From: Mesobacillus subterraneus
GTDB lineage: Bacteria; Bacillota; Bacilli; Bacillales; Cytobacillaceae
Direction: 5' to 3'
Length of the DNA stretch: 64,000 nt
Assembly (NCBI RefSeq): GCF_023715485.1
Contig: NZ_JAMBOF010000007.1
Location: 1-64,000, forward strand
Every line of letters starts with the position of its first letter. Positions within the stretch are counted from its first letter, which is position 1. The notes beneath the pieces are model-generated. The model saw only the letters and a list, made by a program, of their open reading frames with translations, did not search any database and was not told where the DNA came from. The position numbers were made by a program, and so were the translations under genes. Shown one piece after another: positions 23,492 to 32,188 of the stretch.

Positions 23492-24772
23492 ATGACAGTA
23501 GCACTTGTTGTTGTTTCAATATTGTTTTTGCTTATGTTGATAGGCGTTCCAATAGCTATCTCCCTTATCTGGGCCAGTGTAGCTGGTTTTCTTGCCAGTA
23601 TATATTACATTCCATTAGAAGTGATTCCTCAAAGACTGATTACCTCTACCGATTCATTCCCGTTGCTGGCGATTCCTTTTTTCATGCTGGCTGGTGAATT
23701 CATGATGGCGGGCAGTATGGGCCAGCGAATAGCGGGATTTGCTTTTGCTTCAGTCGGATGGATAAGATCTGGATTGGCTCAAGTCTCTACCTTAACTAGC
23801 ATGTTTTTCGCCGGAATTTCAGGATCGGGTGCAGCAGATACGGCTGCAGTCGGTAAAATGATGATTCCGATGATGGAGAAAAAAGGCTATGACACAGGAT
23901 TTGCTGCAGCTACCGTGGCGAGTGCCGGGACCATCGCTGTTGTTATACCACCGTCCATTCCTATGATTGTGTATGGTGTAACAGCGGGAGTATCTATAGG
24001 CGATTTATTTACTGCTGGAATTATCCCTGGAATATTAATTGGATTGTCAATAATGCTGGTGAATTACTGGATTACTAAGAAGAACAATTATGCTGAAGAG
24101 AAAGGAACTTTTGAGTTTGTGTCTTTCAAGAAGGCATTTTTTGAAGGGGTCTTAGCATTAATCCTTCCATTAATTATTATTTTCGGTATTCGTGGAGGAA
24201 TCTTTACTCCTACGGAAGCTGGTGCCGTAGCAGCTGCCTATGCATTCGTTATAAGTAAATTTGTATACAAAGATTTAAAATGGGAAGACGTGCCAACTAC
24301 TTTTCTAAATGCGGCAAAAATGACAGCTATGATTGTTTTCATCATTGCAGCAGCGAATCTATTTGGGTGGTTATTGACAGCGGAACAAATACCACAGTTG
24401 ATAGCAAAGGCAGTCATGGGTATTTCAGAAAACAAATATATTATCTTACTAATATTTAACATCATATTCTTTATAGCTGGATGCTTCCTTAATGCATCTG
24501 CTGCCATCACAATTTTAACTCCATTACTCCTTCCAGTTGCGATAGGAGTTGGAATCGATCCAGTATTCTTTGGTCTAATCATGGTAGTTAACCTTTCCAT
24601 AGGTTTAATTACTCCTCCAGTTGGTCTGGATTTATTTATCGTACAAGGAATCGCTAATATTAAATACGACAAACTTGTTAAAGCGATTGTGCCATTTATT
24701 TTAATTATGGTATTTGATTTAATCATCATTACTTACATTCCAGCTATTTCAATGTTTTTAACAACTTTATAG
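23492..24772 (+). CDS. dctM: TRAP transporter large membrane subunit (DctM family)
   Basis: 426 residues with about twelve hydrophobic helices. Diagnostic sequences include PLLAIPFFMLAGEFM, FFAGISGSGAADTAAVG and the AGTIAVVIPPSIPMIVYG block, followed by TPTEAGAVAAAYA in the second half. It is the Na-coupled permease channel of the TRAP system. It lies 15 bp after dctQ and is closed by a terminator at 24781, so dctPQM form one operon. Confidence 0.9.
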   Translation: MTVALVVVSILFLLMLIGVPIAISLIWASVAGFLASIYYIPLEVIPQRLITSTDSFPLLAIPFFMLAGEFMMAGSMGQRIAGFAFASVGWIRSGLAQVSTLTSMFFAGISGSGAADTAAVGKMMIPMMEKKGYDTGFAAATVASAGTIAVVIPPSIPMIVYGVTAGVSIGDLFTAGIIPGILIGLSIMLVNYWITKKNNYAEEKGTFEFVSFKKAFFEGVLALILPLIIIFGIRGGIFTPTEAGAVAAAYAFVISKFVYKDLKWEDVPTTFLNAAKMTAMIVFIIAAANLFGWLLTAEQIPQLIAKAVMGISENKYIILLIFNIIFFIAGCFLNASAAITILTPLLLPVAIGVGIDPVFFGLIMVVNLSIGLITPPVGLDLFIVQGIANIKYDKLVKAIVPFILIMVFDLIIITYIPAISMFLTTL

Positions 24773-24780
24773 GAAGCATA

Positions 24781-24809
24781 GGAAGCATAGTTCACCCTAT
24801 GCTTCTTTT
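24781..24809 (+). terminator. Terminator of the TRAP operon
   Basis: GAAGCATAG (24782-24790) pairs with CTATGCTTC (24797-24805), followed by TTTTG. Confidence 0.8.
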
Positions 24810-24832
24810 GATTTAGAAAAATAACATAGACC

Positions 24833-24988
24833 ACGGGGGACATGGGGACGGTCCTCATGTCCCATGATTTATAATAAGATTACAATTATGCGCCATTTGA
24901 GAAACGCGACAAGGGAACGGTTCCGGTGTCTTGAAATAAGTAAAAATAGGTTGCTTTTTGAGACGGCAGAACCGTCCCGCTGTCGCGT
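24833..24988 (+). repeat. Two adjoining GGGACGGTTC-type repeats
   Basis: 24833-24884 is the CATG variant (GGGGACGGTCCTCATGTCCC ... GATTACAATTATG). 24906-24988 is the ~80-bp form with arms GCGACAAGGGAACGGTTCC and GCAGAACCGTCCCGCTGTCG around the core GAAATAAGTAAAAATAGG. A further full 80-bp copy is at 26222-26302. Confidence 0.7.
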
Positions 24989-25334
24989 CAACTCCTCTCT
25001 AAAAGCAAAGAATGCGCCAAAACTAAAGAATACAGTTAAACAACGATAGTCAGTATGACCGAATGTTTTATTATGGAGAAATCAATTGTAATTGTTATTT
25101 ATTGGGTTAAAATTAAGGTAAATTCATTTGTAAAGTGAGGTTGGGTCCATGGGTTGGCATAGTGGGCTTCGTTAACACAAAATTTTAAGGAACAAAAATT
25201 CCTATTGAAACAGGCCTAAAGGTTGTATGGAATAAAAAAATATTAGAATTTGGTAGATTTTTTCAGTTTGCTGATCGTCGTATTATGTCGTATTATTAGA
25301 TACAAAAAATTTGAGTGATTTAGGAGAGATGATA
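24989..25334. other. 346-bp noncoding stretch
   Basis: AT-rich. A short open frame ending near 25299 (VVWNKKILEFGRFFQFADRR) could be a gene scrap but has no start or ribosome site. The rest is presumed to hold the promoter of the YciI-like gene. Confidence 0.3.
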
Positions 25335-25709
25335 ATGATATTTTTATGTATGGGCTATTTCAACCCTAAAAAAATGGATGCACGTCCAAGGGCAGAGATT
25401 GAGGCAGTTATGAGTGAATGTCAGCCGCACATTGAGAAATTTTATGATAGCGGTAAGGTTCTGCTTGATGCCGGTCTGGAGTCAGAGACCAAAAGCTTGC
25501 GCCGTGTGAACGGTAATGTTATCGTAACAGATGGTCCATTTACAGAAACAAAAGAAATGATTGGCAGCATTTTCATTTTTGAAGCAGAAAGCATGGATGA
25601 GGCGATCCAGCTAGCCTCTCTTCATCCGACGACGCAAGTCAGCAAAGGGGAAGAGTTTGACTGGCGAATTGAAATCCGTCCTGTTCATTACTTTAAGAAT
25701 GATAAATGA
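25335..25709 (+). CDS. YciI/DGPF-domain protein
   Basis: 124 residues from ATG 25335 (TAGGAGAG 6 bp before; ATG 25329 also in frame). The VTDGPFTETKEMIGSIFIFEA segment, the DGPF signature, and the following SMDEAIQLASLHP place it in the YciI-like ferredoxin-fold family (PF03795). These are small dimeric proteins of unclear function, often found with ECF sigma factors, but no sigma factor gene is adjacent here. Its length is typical. Confidence 0.8.
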   Translation: MIFLCMGYFNPKKMDARPRAEIEAVMSECQPHIEKFYDSGKVLLDAGLESETKSLRRVNGNVIVTDGPFTETKEMIGSIFIFEAESMDEAIQLASLHPTTQVSKGEEFDWRIEIRPVHYFKNDK

Positions 25710-25719
25710 GTTACCATGA

Positions 25720-25797
25720 GACATGGGGACGGTTCCGGTGTCTCGAAATAAGTAAAAATATGTTACTTTTTGGGGGCTTGACCACCGTCCCTCTGTT
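25720..25797 (+). repeat. 80-bp-type repeat, chimeric copy with IS-end-like sequence
   Basis: The left half matches the 24906 copy (GGGACGGTTCCGGTGTCTCG). The right half has TTTGGGGGCTTGACCAC, identical to 387-403 at the IS3 end, followed by CGTCCCTCTG. It may be the scar of an IS insertion. Confidence 0.5.
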
Positions 25798-25798
25798 T

Positions 25799-25996
25799 TC
25801 ACGCATTTTCCCCCGCTTTTTTTATTTGGTTAAGAGTGATCATTAATCCAGTCAATCCTGCAGCTAAGGAAGGTGGGATACTCCACGCAAGATAACCCCA
25901 TTGCCCTGTAATCAATGATATGAAGAGAAAAAGAATAGGAAAACCTACTAATACTACTAAAGAAACAATAAGTGCAATCATGTTATTATTTTTCAT
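25799..25996 (-). CDS. Small two-helix membrane protein, unknown function
   Basis: 65 residues from the ATG at 25996, with GGAGG seven bases upstream. Two hydrophobic helices (about 5-28 and 34-54) are joined by a short TGQWGYLAWSI loop, with a charged KKAGENA tail. I do not recognise a named family. The gene lies between two repeat clusters and has no partner gene. The ribosome site and helix pattern make it likely to be real. Confidence 0.55.
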   Translation of the reverse strand: MKNNNMIALIVSLVVLVGFPILFLFISLITGQWGYLAWSIPPSLAAGLTGLMITLNQIKKAGENA

Positions 25997-26129
25997 AGCT
26001 AACCTCCATTTATCTTTTTCAAAAGGCACAAGCTTAACGAAAAGAGCCTTTCAAAACTCCCCCTACTCACTTTGCTTTTACATAAGTATTCTAGATAATG
26101 GAATTAATTACCTTCTTTATTGATGAAAA

Positions 26130-26302
26130 CACGGAGCGGTACAGTGTTTCATAAATCGTAAGTTGAAACAGCAGAACCGTCCCCACGTTCTTTTTTCAAA
26201 AACCTTTTATTGATTGTATCGCGCGATAAAGGGACGGTTCCGGTGTCTCGAAATAAGAAAAAAAGTTGCTTTTTGAGACGGCAGAACCGTCCCGCTGTCG
26301 CG
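26130..26302 (+). repeat. Repeat cluster: one poorly conserved and one 80-bp-type copy
   Basis: 26130-26220 has ACACGGAGCGGTACAGTGTTTC, then GAAACAGCAGAACCGTCCCC, and ends in CCTTTTATTGATTGTAT, an end shared with 28447-28493. 26222-26302 is an 80-bp form nearly identical to 24906-24988. Confidence 0.7.
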
Positions 26303-26419
26303 GAACGGGATGAAATGGTAGGATTGCTGACTGATCAAAGCCTTTACTGGGTGGACGAACAATTGGATTGTGAAGAAAATTGTTTTTTCGAGGAAGATGA
26401 CGATAAAGAGTTACCTTGA
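26303..26419 (+). pseudogene. Short acidic coding tail behind a repeat (doubtful)
   Basis: The frame that runs out of the repeat continues as RDEMVGLLTDQSLYWVDEQ, then LDCEENCFFEEDDDKELP and a stop. It may be the 3' end of a lost gene or a new small gene from ATG 26312. No ribosome site is evident and no family is recognised. Confidence 0.25.
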
Positions 26420-26748
26420 TTCTTTGCTGATTTTGTGAAAAGTTTTATAAAAGGTACTGAATTGACACTGACAATTGACTGCCGATAGCATTGCTGCCAA
26501 ATTTCCACCTACTGATTAAGGATAATTAAAACCAGGAGAGAGATATTAACCTCTTCTGGTTTTATTTGCTTTTCTAACGTTACAAAAGGGATATCATTAA
26601 GGTACTCGAGGCATCCCTCTTTCCTAAGCAGCAACCCTTTTAAGGTGTTTTTCGAGTTACAAAAGGGCAATGTCGCTTTTTTAATAAGGCTTACGTATAA
26701 TTAAACTATAGAAATAAATATACGATTCATTAGGAGGCCGAATGTTTC
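26420..26748. other. Noncoding stretch with hairpin
   Basis: AAAACCAGGAGAGAG pairs with CTCTTCTGGTTTT (about 26527-26567), a terminator-like hairpin reading both ways. GTTACAAAAGGG occurs twice (about 26578 and 26654). The strong AGGAGG before 26749 starts the next gene. Confidence 0.4.
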
Positions 26749-28167
26749 ATGAATAGTGAACTAACAATGCCGACAAAAATATCGTTCAAATCTAATAGGG
26801 TTATGGTAAATGGAGAAGTTGTGCGGACAGCGATCTTCGCCAGATTCATGGTAACCGAGGTCCAAGCTGAATTAAACGAAAAATACTATCTTATTTTCTA
26901 CAAAAATGCCCTTATCTATGGTGAGCAACTCGAAAAGGTTCAAAAAGGGTCATTTATTGATAAAATGCTGAATGAAGGGATCATCTTAGATCAAAAGCAC
27001 CCGCTTCTGCCAGTACTAATTCCCTCTACAGCTTTAGCCATACCAGCTAAAAACAAGCTCTTCAATCATCTCCAGCGCAATTATTCCCTCGTTGAAATAC
27101 CATGTATTGCCGCAGCACTCGACTCGTTTTTCTCAACAGAACAGCTCTTCAAACCGATCGACAATATCTTTTTCCACTACAGAAGAAACGGCAGTTTTTC
27201 CAAGGCCTTTCAATCGATCCATATTTTATCCGACTTATCTCCCTCCCTGGAAAACCTTAAAGAGCGCCTCCATTCCCGGGAATACAGCTCATATTCGAGT
27301 TTCTACACTACTTCTTCTTTATCGGCAATCCAAAAGAAGGACCCCTTATTTGCAGAGTTCCATTGCTTTACGAATCGGAAAAACACCGAACATTTTCAAA
27401 TACTCGAAAAGATATTAAAAAACGAAGAGCGGTATGCAGAAGGGCTGTTGCTTTGGATTGATGACAAAAGGAATCTTACTTCTGAGTCCGTTAAGAGCCA
27501 AACAGAGTTGGCCTTGAAGTACATCCCCCTCGAAAATTGGATTCTAGTCTTATCCCATGCAAAAATAAATCCATATAAATGGGTACCGGAAGCTCGAACT
27601 TTCATTGAAGGATTGATGAGAGACGGGCAATATGAGAAAGCGGCAGTTTATTTATTCCCCTTCATTGAGGATCTGCCAGCAGAGTTTCATCAGGTCCTTA
27701 ATGAACTTTGGAAGCATATTGATGCTGAATTTGTGTCTTCTCACTTGGATGAGTTTTTGTTGCTCCATCAACAAGTTGCTCAGGAAAATGACCTGAAGCA
27801 ATTTGAACCAAGAATTCTGCAGCTGACAGCAAAGCTAATGGAGGCGCATGACTTGGCAGTTGTTTGTGAAAAACTGAAACCGATTCAGAAAAACTTTCCA
27901 CATTCTATCATCATTCGAAAAATCAGTGAAATGGCAGCTCTTATGGAGAATCCAAACAGGATGATGGAATTGGGGAAATTTTACGCAGATTTTAATCAAT
28001 ATGATCAAGCAATCGAATGTTTCTTCTGGGAAATGGAACTCAACCCGGCGGATCCAGCTCCGGTCAGGCAGCTGTGCAAAATGTATCAGCACAAAGGCAT
28101 GGTCAATGAGGCTTCAGCCTATCAGCAGATTTATACACAATTAAGGAGCGACCAGGAGACAGGCTAA
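26749..28167 (+). CDS. Large protein with TPR-like C-terminus, unknown function
   Basis: 472 residues with no signal peptide or membrane helix. The N-terminal 120 residues are a mixed alpha/beta region that I cannot assign. From about 170 the sequence is helical, and the last 80 residues (NRMMELGKFYADFNQYDQAIECFFWEMELNPADPAPVRQLCKMY) have tetratricopeptide character, which suggests protein binding. AGGAGG lies before the ATG. Monocistronic and flanked by repeats. Cytoplasmic location is expected. Confidence 0.75.
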   Translation: MNSELTMPTKISFKSNRVMVNGEVVRTAIFARFMVTEVQAELNEKYYLIFYKNALIYGEQLEKVQKGSFIDKMLNEGIILDQKHPLLPVLIPSTALAIPAKNKLFNHLQRNYSLVEIPCIAAALDSFFSTEQLFKPIDNIFFHYRRNGSFSKAFQSIHILSDLSPSLENLKERLHSREYSSYSSFYTTSSLSAIQKKDPLFAEFHCFTNRKNTEHFQILEKILKNEERYAEGLLLWIDDKRNLTSESVKSQTELALKYIPLENWILVLSHAKINPYKWVPEARTFIEGLMRDGQYEKAAVYLFPFIEDLPAEFHQVLNELWKHIDAEFVSSHLDEFLLLHQQVAQENDLKQFEPRILQLTAKLMEAHDLAVVCEKLKPIQKNFPHSIIIRKISEMAALMENPNRMMELGKFYADFNQYDQAIECFFWEMELNPADPAPVRQLCKMYQHKGMVNEASAYQQIYTQLRSDQETG

Positions 28168-28175
28168 AGTAGGGA

Positions 28176-28267
28176 AATGGCGACGTTTACAGTGTCTTGC
28201 ATAAAGTGAAAATATTGTAGGGCGACAGAAATGTCCCACGGGCTCATGAATATAGTTCATGAGCCCG
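28176..28267 (+). repeat. Degenerate repeat followed by a perfect hairpin
   Basis: 28176-28238 is a decayed repeat (GGGAAATGGCGACGTTTACAG ... GCGACAGAAATGTCCC). 28239-28250 (CGGGCTCATGAA) is the exact reverse complement of 28256-28267, a 12-bp stem with a 5-base loop. There is no T-run, so it is not an ordinary terminator. Confidence 0.5.
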
Positions 28268-28383
28268 CAACCGTAGTATTAAAAATCAACATTGAACCAC
28301 TTAAAGTTTATTAATGAGTATCCTTCGGGGTGTTTTTTTTTTATGTTAAGCTCAATGATACGCTGAATAGATTACCTACTCTG

Positions 28384-28495
28384 ATGGGACATTGAGGCTG
28401 TTCTGGTGTTTTGTAAGAAAGTGTAATTTAGGGGGACATCAGAACCGTCCCCACGTTCTTTTTTTCCATAAACCTTTTATTGATTGTATATAGGA
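28384..28495 (+). repeat. GGGACGGTTC-type repeat, tail variant
   Basis: Left arm GGGACATTGAGGCTGTTCTGG and right arm CAGAACCGTCCCCACGTTC, then CCTTTTATTGATTGTAT as in the 26130 copy. Confidence 0.6.
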
Positions 28496-28538
28496 TTGAA
28501 TGATACACTCTAGGGTATGTGGATTTTGAAAGAGGTAG

Positions 28539-30137
28539 GTGATAGTTATAGTTAGCGAGCGAACTGCCATTAGAAATCTTTTCATTCTATGTTCTCTTAT
28601 TTTTATTTTTATGGTTCCGCAAGAAGTCTTTGCGCATGCGACGCTTAAGATGGCTGAGCCTGGGCCGGATAGTGAATTAAAAGATTCTCCGGAAGAAATT
28701 GTTCTGTTATTTGATGAAAGACTTGAAAACGAACTCTATTCGATTAAGGTTTTTAATGAAAATGGGGAAAGAGTCGTCAATGCAAAACCGGAGATGAGTA
28801 AGGATCAAAAATCCATAAAGCAATTTTTGCCTGATCTGCCTGACGGAAATTATGTCATATCCTATAATGTCATTTCAGCGGATGGCCACCCAATCAGGAG
28901 TTCCTATGTCATCTCTATAGGGGAAGAAACGGTTTTCAAAAGGGATATTAACCAGGAAGTTTTAGAAAAACAAAAAAGTTCAGCTGGTTTTAATGTTTTC
29001 AGGTCGGTGGTGAGGATTCTTTATTTTATGGCATTGATCCTGACGACAGGCTGGATTGTCTGGGGATCCATCTATACTTTAAAACCAGAAATGAAGTCAA
29101 CCTTTAGACAGAGGGCCTTTCTATTACAAATTGCGCTGTTCCTGACCACTTTGGGATTGGTAACCGTACAATTGTCAGATATACTGGAACGCTGGACACT
29201 GACTGAGGTACTGTCGATTTTAACCGGCACAACAGTAGGTCTATCTTTGGTATCTTCTGTGCTTTTATCTCTAGTAGGTTTTCCACTCTTACTTCGTTTC
29301 AAATCGGTCGATTTAATTTGGGTATTGATGGTGATTATCGCAAAGAGTTTTAATGGACATGCTGCAGCCTTTGAGTCGGAAATCCGCTCGATGACACTTG
29401 ACCTTGATGTCGTCCATTTACTTGCAGCCGCCATTTGGGCAGGTGGCCTGTTGTATATTCTGACCTACTGGAAAAAGCAGAGGGAACACGTTAGACAATT
29501 CCTTCCATTCTTTTCGCAAGTTGCCTTAATCAGCATGCTTATACTGATTGGAACGGGATCAGCTTACACTTTAATCTTTGTACCGCAACTCGATTATCTG
29601 CTCCATACACTATGGGGAAAAATGCTTCTGGTTAAAATTGCCTTAGTCCTGCTTGTAATCGCAATTGGTGCAATTTTACGGTATACAATGAAAAAGAAAA
29701 ATGAAGATTCAATCAGCACATTAGTAAAAATCGATTTCAGTTTGATGATCATGATTTTAGCGATTGTTGGTGTTATAACTTACTTAAATCCACTCCCGGA
29801 AAACGAACCATTGGAATGGAAAAAGCAAGATCGTAACCTTGAATTTACAACAACGATCTCACCAAAGACACCCGGGTACAATCATTTCAAGGTTACAGCA
29901 AATTCGCATAATGAAGATTTAGAGATTAAACGGATTGAGCTATTTTTAATCTATAAAGACAACCTTGAAATCGAGCCGATCCAAGTTCCTTTTTCCGAAA
30001 TCGAACAGTCCAAGAACGTTCAATTCAAGATCAATGGCTGGTATCTTCCAATTGAAGGAAACTGGACCGCAGAGCTTCGAATCGTAGATTCAGAGGACAA
30101 TGAGAAGGTATTCCATAAGGATTTTATTGTTTATTAA
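28539..30137 (+). CDS. ycnJ: CopC-CopD fusion copper protein (YcnJ-like)
   Basis: 532 residues. The signal peptide ends VFA before H33, so the mature chain begins HATLKMAEP. An N-terminal histidine is the Cu(II) ligand in CopC domains. The CopC domain runs to about 130, followed by a CopD membrane domain with about eight helices (about 150-420) and a C-terminal beta domain (430-532). B. subtilis YcnJ has the same make-up and imports copper. The start is GTG 28539 with AGAGG close upstream. ycnI follows 126 bp later, but the regulator YcnK is not in the window. Confidence 0.85.
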   Translation: MIVIVSERTAIRNLFILCSLIFIFMVPQEVFAHATLKMAEPGPDSELKDSPEEIVLLFDERLENELYSIKVFNENGERVVNAKPEMSKDQKSIKQFLPDLPDGNYVISYNVISADGHPIRSSYVISIGEETVFKRDINQEVLEKQKSSAGFNVFRSVVRILYFMALILTTGWIVWGSIYTLKPEMKSTFRQRAFLLQIALFLTTLGLVTVQLSDILERWTLTEVLSILTGTTVGLSLVSSVLLSLVGFPLLLRFKSVDLIWVLMVIIAKSFNGHAAAFESEIRSMTLDLDVVHLLAAAIWAGGLLYILTYWKKQREHVRQFLPFFSQVALISMLILIGTGSAYTLIFVPQLDYLLHTLWGKMLLVKIALVLLVIAIGAILRYTMKKKNEDSISTLVKIDFSLMIMILAIVGVITYLNPLPENEPLEWKKQDRNLEFTTTISPKTPGYNHFKVTANSHNEDLEIKRIELFLIYKDNLEIEPIQVPFSEIEQSKNVQFKINGWYLPIEGNWTAELRIVDSEDNEKVFHKDFIVY

Positions 30138-30263
30138 AAAATATTGGCTTTGTTAAAGGACAAAGTGTTTTTAAGAACGTGTTGATTGGGGCGGAAAGCG
30201 AAGCGCCTGGAGCAGAAATCAACAGACCAGTTTAACTGAGCCAAAAATAGAGGAGATTTCAAA

Positions 30264-30914
30264 ATGAAAAAACTTTTAACATTAACGATATCAATGATTG
30301 GTGCGATCACTCTTTTTGTTGGTGTTGCAAGCGCGCATGTGACCGTTCAGCCACAGGAAACTACACAAGGAAAATATGAAGTATTCACTGTCCGGGTTCC
30401 TTCTGAAAGTGAAGATGTTCAAACTATGAAAGTGGAAGTAAAATTTCCTGAAGAAGTGAATATCACCCGCTTTGAAGCTAAACCAGGCTGGACATACGAA
30501 GTTCAAAAAGATGACACTGGAAAAATCACGAGTGCTACGTGGACCACTGAAGGAAAAGGTTTAACAGCATCTGAATTCGTTCAATTCAACGTGCAAGGAA
30601 AAGTTGCCGATGATGCTGAAGAGATTGTTTGGAAAGCCTATCAAACCTACAGTGATGGCAGTGTAGTTGAATGGGTTGGTGCACCTGATGCAGATAAGCC
30701 AGCTTCTTTTACAGCAGTGAATCCTGCAGATGGATCTGATCACGGACATGGAGGTGCATCAGCTGATTCTTCCAAAGATCACAGTGCTGCTGGAGACCTT
30801 AAAAATGACGTGGAAGCAAATACAGCAACCAGCAATGTACCGCTTTATCTTTCAATCGGAGCTTTAATTGCAGGATTGTTGGCATTGGTTCTTTCTTTGA
30901 GAAAAAGAGGCTAA
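30264..30914 (+). CDS. ycnI: YcnI-like copper-binding protein (DUF1775)
   Basis: 216 residues. The signal peptide ends ASA before H25 (HVTVQPQET), a histidine brace start known from YcnI. The domain TKGxYEVFTVRVPSE-type core is visible as GKYEVFTVRVPSESE, with WTTEGKGL and YSDGSVVEW further on. A histidine-rich linker (SDHGHGG) leads to a C-terminal membrane helix (about 189-210) and RKRG anchor. It binds Cu(II) on the outside of the cell and probably hands it to YcnJ. AGAGGAG precedes the ATG. Confidence 0.85.
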   Translation: MKKLLTLTISMIGAITLFVGVASAHVTVQPQETTQGKYEVFTVRVPSESEDVQTMKVEVKFPEEVNITRFEAKPGWTYEVQKDDTGKITSATWTTEGKGLTASEFVQFNVQGKVADDAEEIVWKAYQTYSDGSVVEWVGAPDADKPASFTAVNPADGSDHGHGGASADSSKDHSAAGDLKNDVEANTATSNVPLYLSIGALIAGLLALVLSLRKRG

Positions 30915-30927
30915 ATAAACCATTCAG

Positions 30928-30956
30928 GCAAGGGAATATGATTCTCTTGCCTTTTA
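30928..30956. terminator. Bidirectional terminator after ycnI
   Basis: AGGCAAGGGAAT pairs with ATTCTCTTGCCT (one mismatch), followed by TTTACTT, between convergent genes. Confidence 0.75.
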
Positions 30957-30978
30957 CTTATTCGGAGCATATAAGTCC

Positions 30979-31995
30979 CTACGCTTCTCTATGTTCTTCA
31001 ATTCTGCTCATAATCTCGAAGGCTCCTTTAGATTTATTGGAGCAGACGACGGCGATGGTTTGGGTAGCTGGATAATACCCTGAATGGAAGCTGACTCCTG
31101 GGTCATAGCCCATCACATGGTATTTCATCACTTGATCATCTTTCATCTTAATCCATACACCGTATCCGTAATAGCCTGTTTCATTGACTTGCACGTGTGG
31201 TGTCAGTAATTTGTTCAATGACTCTGCGGTTAGTAAAAGTTGACCAAACAGCGCTTTCCACAGCTTAATCATATCTTTTACCGTGACGTAAGCTCCTCCG
31301 TCAGAGCCGCCTTTTACCGGAAGTGAGTAGATATTAGTTTTCCATGTCCCATCTGGTAGGTCGATATAACCTAAAGCCGTGTTCGACGGAAGGGCGTCAA
31401 AGGAGAAATAACCAGAATCAGTCATTCCTGCTCTGTTAAAAATATGTTCTTGAACATACTCAGTGAATTCCATCTGGGAGGATTGTTCCACGATCAGGCC
31501 TAATAATATGTATCCTGCGTTATTGTAGTGGAATGATTGACCTGGAGAGGATTTCATCTGCTCATTCTGGAACATAGGCAGGAAATCCGTTAGGCTTCTG
31601 ATATGATACATCGGCCTCTTAATCCATAGCTCCTCAAAATCATCCATGACGTCCTCGTCGAAATAATCCGGAATACCGGAAGTATGCGTCAGCAAATGAT
31701 GGATTGTAATCTCATCACTGAAACTAGGAAACTCAATATCAAGACAATCATTCAATCTAGTATCAAAGGTGAACTTGCCTTCCTCCACAAGCTGGCAAAC
31801 GGAGATTGCCGTGAACAGCTTGCAGCCGGAAGCGATTCCGAACCGTGTTTCCGCATTGTTTTTTAATGAATCAGACCGATTTGCATAGCCAAAGCTGGCA
31901 GTGGCGGTGTGACCGGTCCCATCTTGAACCATCACCGCTCCTGAAAAATCATTCTTTGACTGAACCTCTTTAATGACTTCTTCTAAATTTTTCAT
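30979..31995 (-). CDS. Serine hydrolase of the beta-lactamase/class C PBP family
   Basis: 338 residues with no signal peptide, so probably cytoplasmic. The nucleophile motif SGCK (SxxK, in RFGIASGCKLFTAI) and the second motif YNN (FHYNNAGYILLG) are present. The third KTG-type motif is not evident, but a HMGYDPG-like segment (YHVMGYDPGVSF) takes its place, as in esterase-like members. The role could be peptide or ester hydrolysis; true beta-lactamase activity is unlikely without secretion. AGGAGAATCCC precedes the ATG. Confidence 0.85.
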   Translation of the reverse strand: MKNLEEVIKEVQSKNDFSGAVMVQDGTGHTATASFGYANRSDSLKNNAETRFGIASGCKLFTAISVCQLVEEGKFTFDTRLNDCLDIEFPSFSDEITIHHLLTHTSGIPDYFDEDVMDDFEELWIKRPMYHIRSLTDFLPMFQNEQMKSSPGQSFHYNNAGYILLGLIVEQSSQMEFTEYVQEHIFNRAGMTDSGYFSFDALPSNTALGYIDLPDGTWKTNIYSLPVKGGSDGGAYVTVKDMIKLWKALFGQLLLTAESLNKLLTPHVQVNETGYYGYGVWIKMKDDQVMKYHVMGYDPGVSFHSGYYPATQTIAVVCSNKSKGAFEIMSRIEEHREA

Positions 31996-32188
31996 AGGGA
32001 TTCTCCTGACCTTTTCTAATCCGATGTTAACATGTGGTATCTTTCGAATATAGTAAAATATTACAAAAAGTGAAATGTGAAATCTATCCCTGCGTTCTTT
32101 ACTTCTAGCAAAAAAGAATAATAGTATAATGAACTAACAAGGTTTGTTCTCTTTTGGAATGCTAGATACTTAAGGAGTTGGATGAAAG

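Noticed and set aside
24864-25049. 61-aa open frame
   Set aside because: Made almost wholly of repeat sequence.
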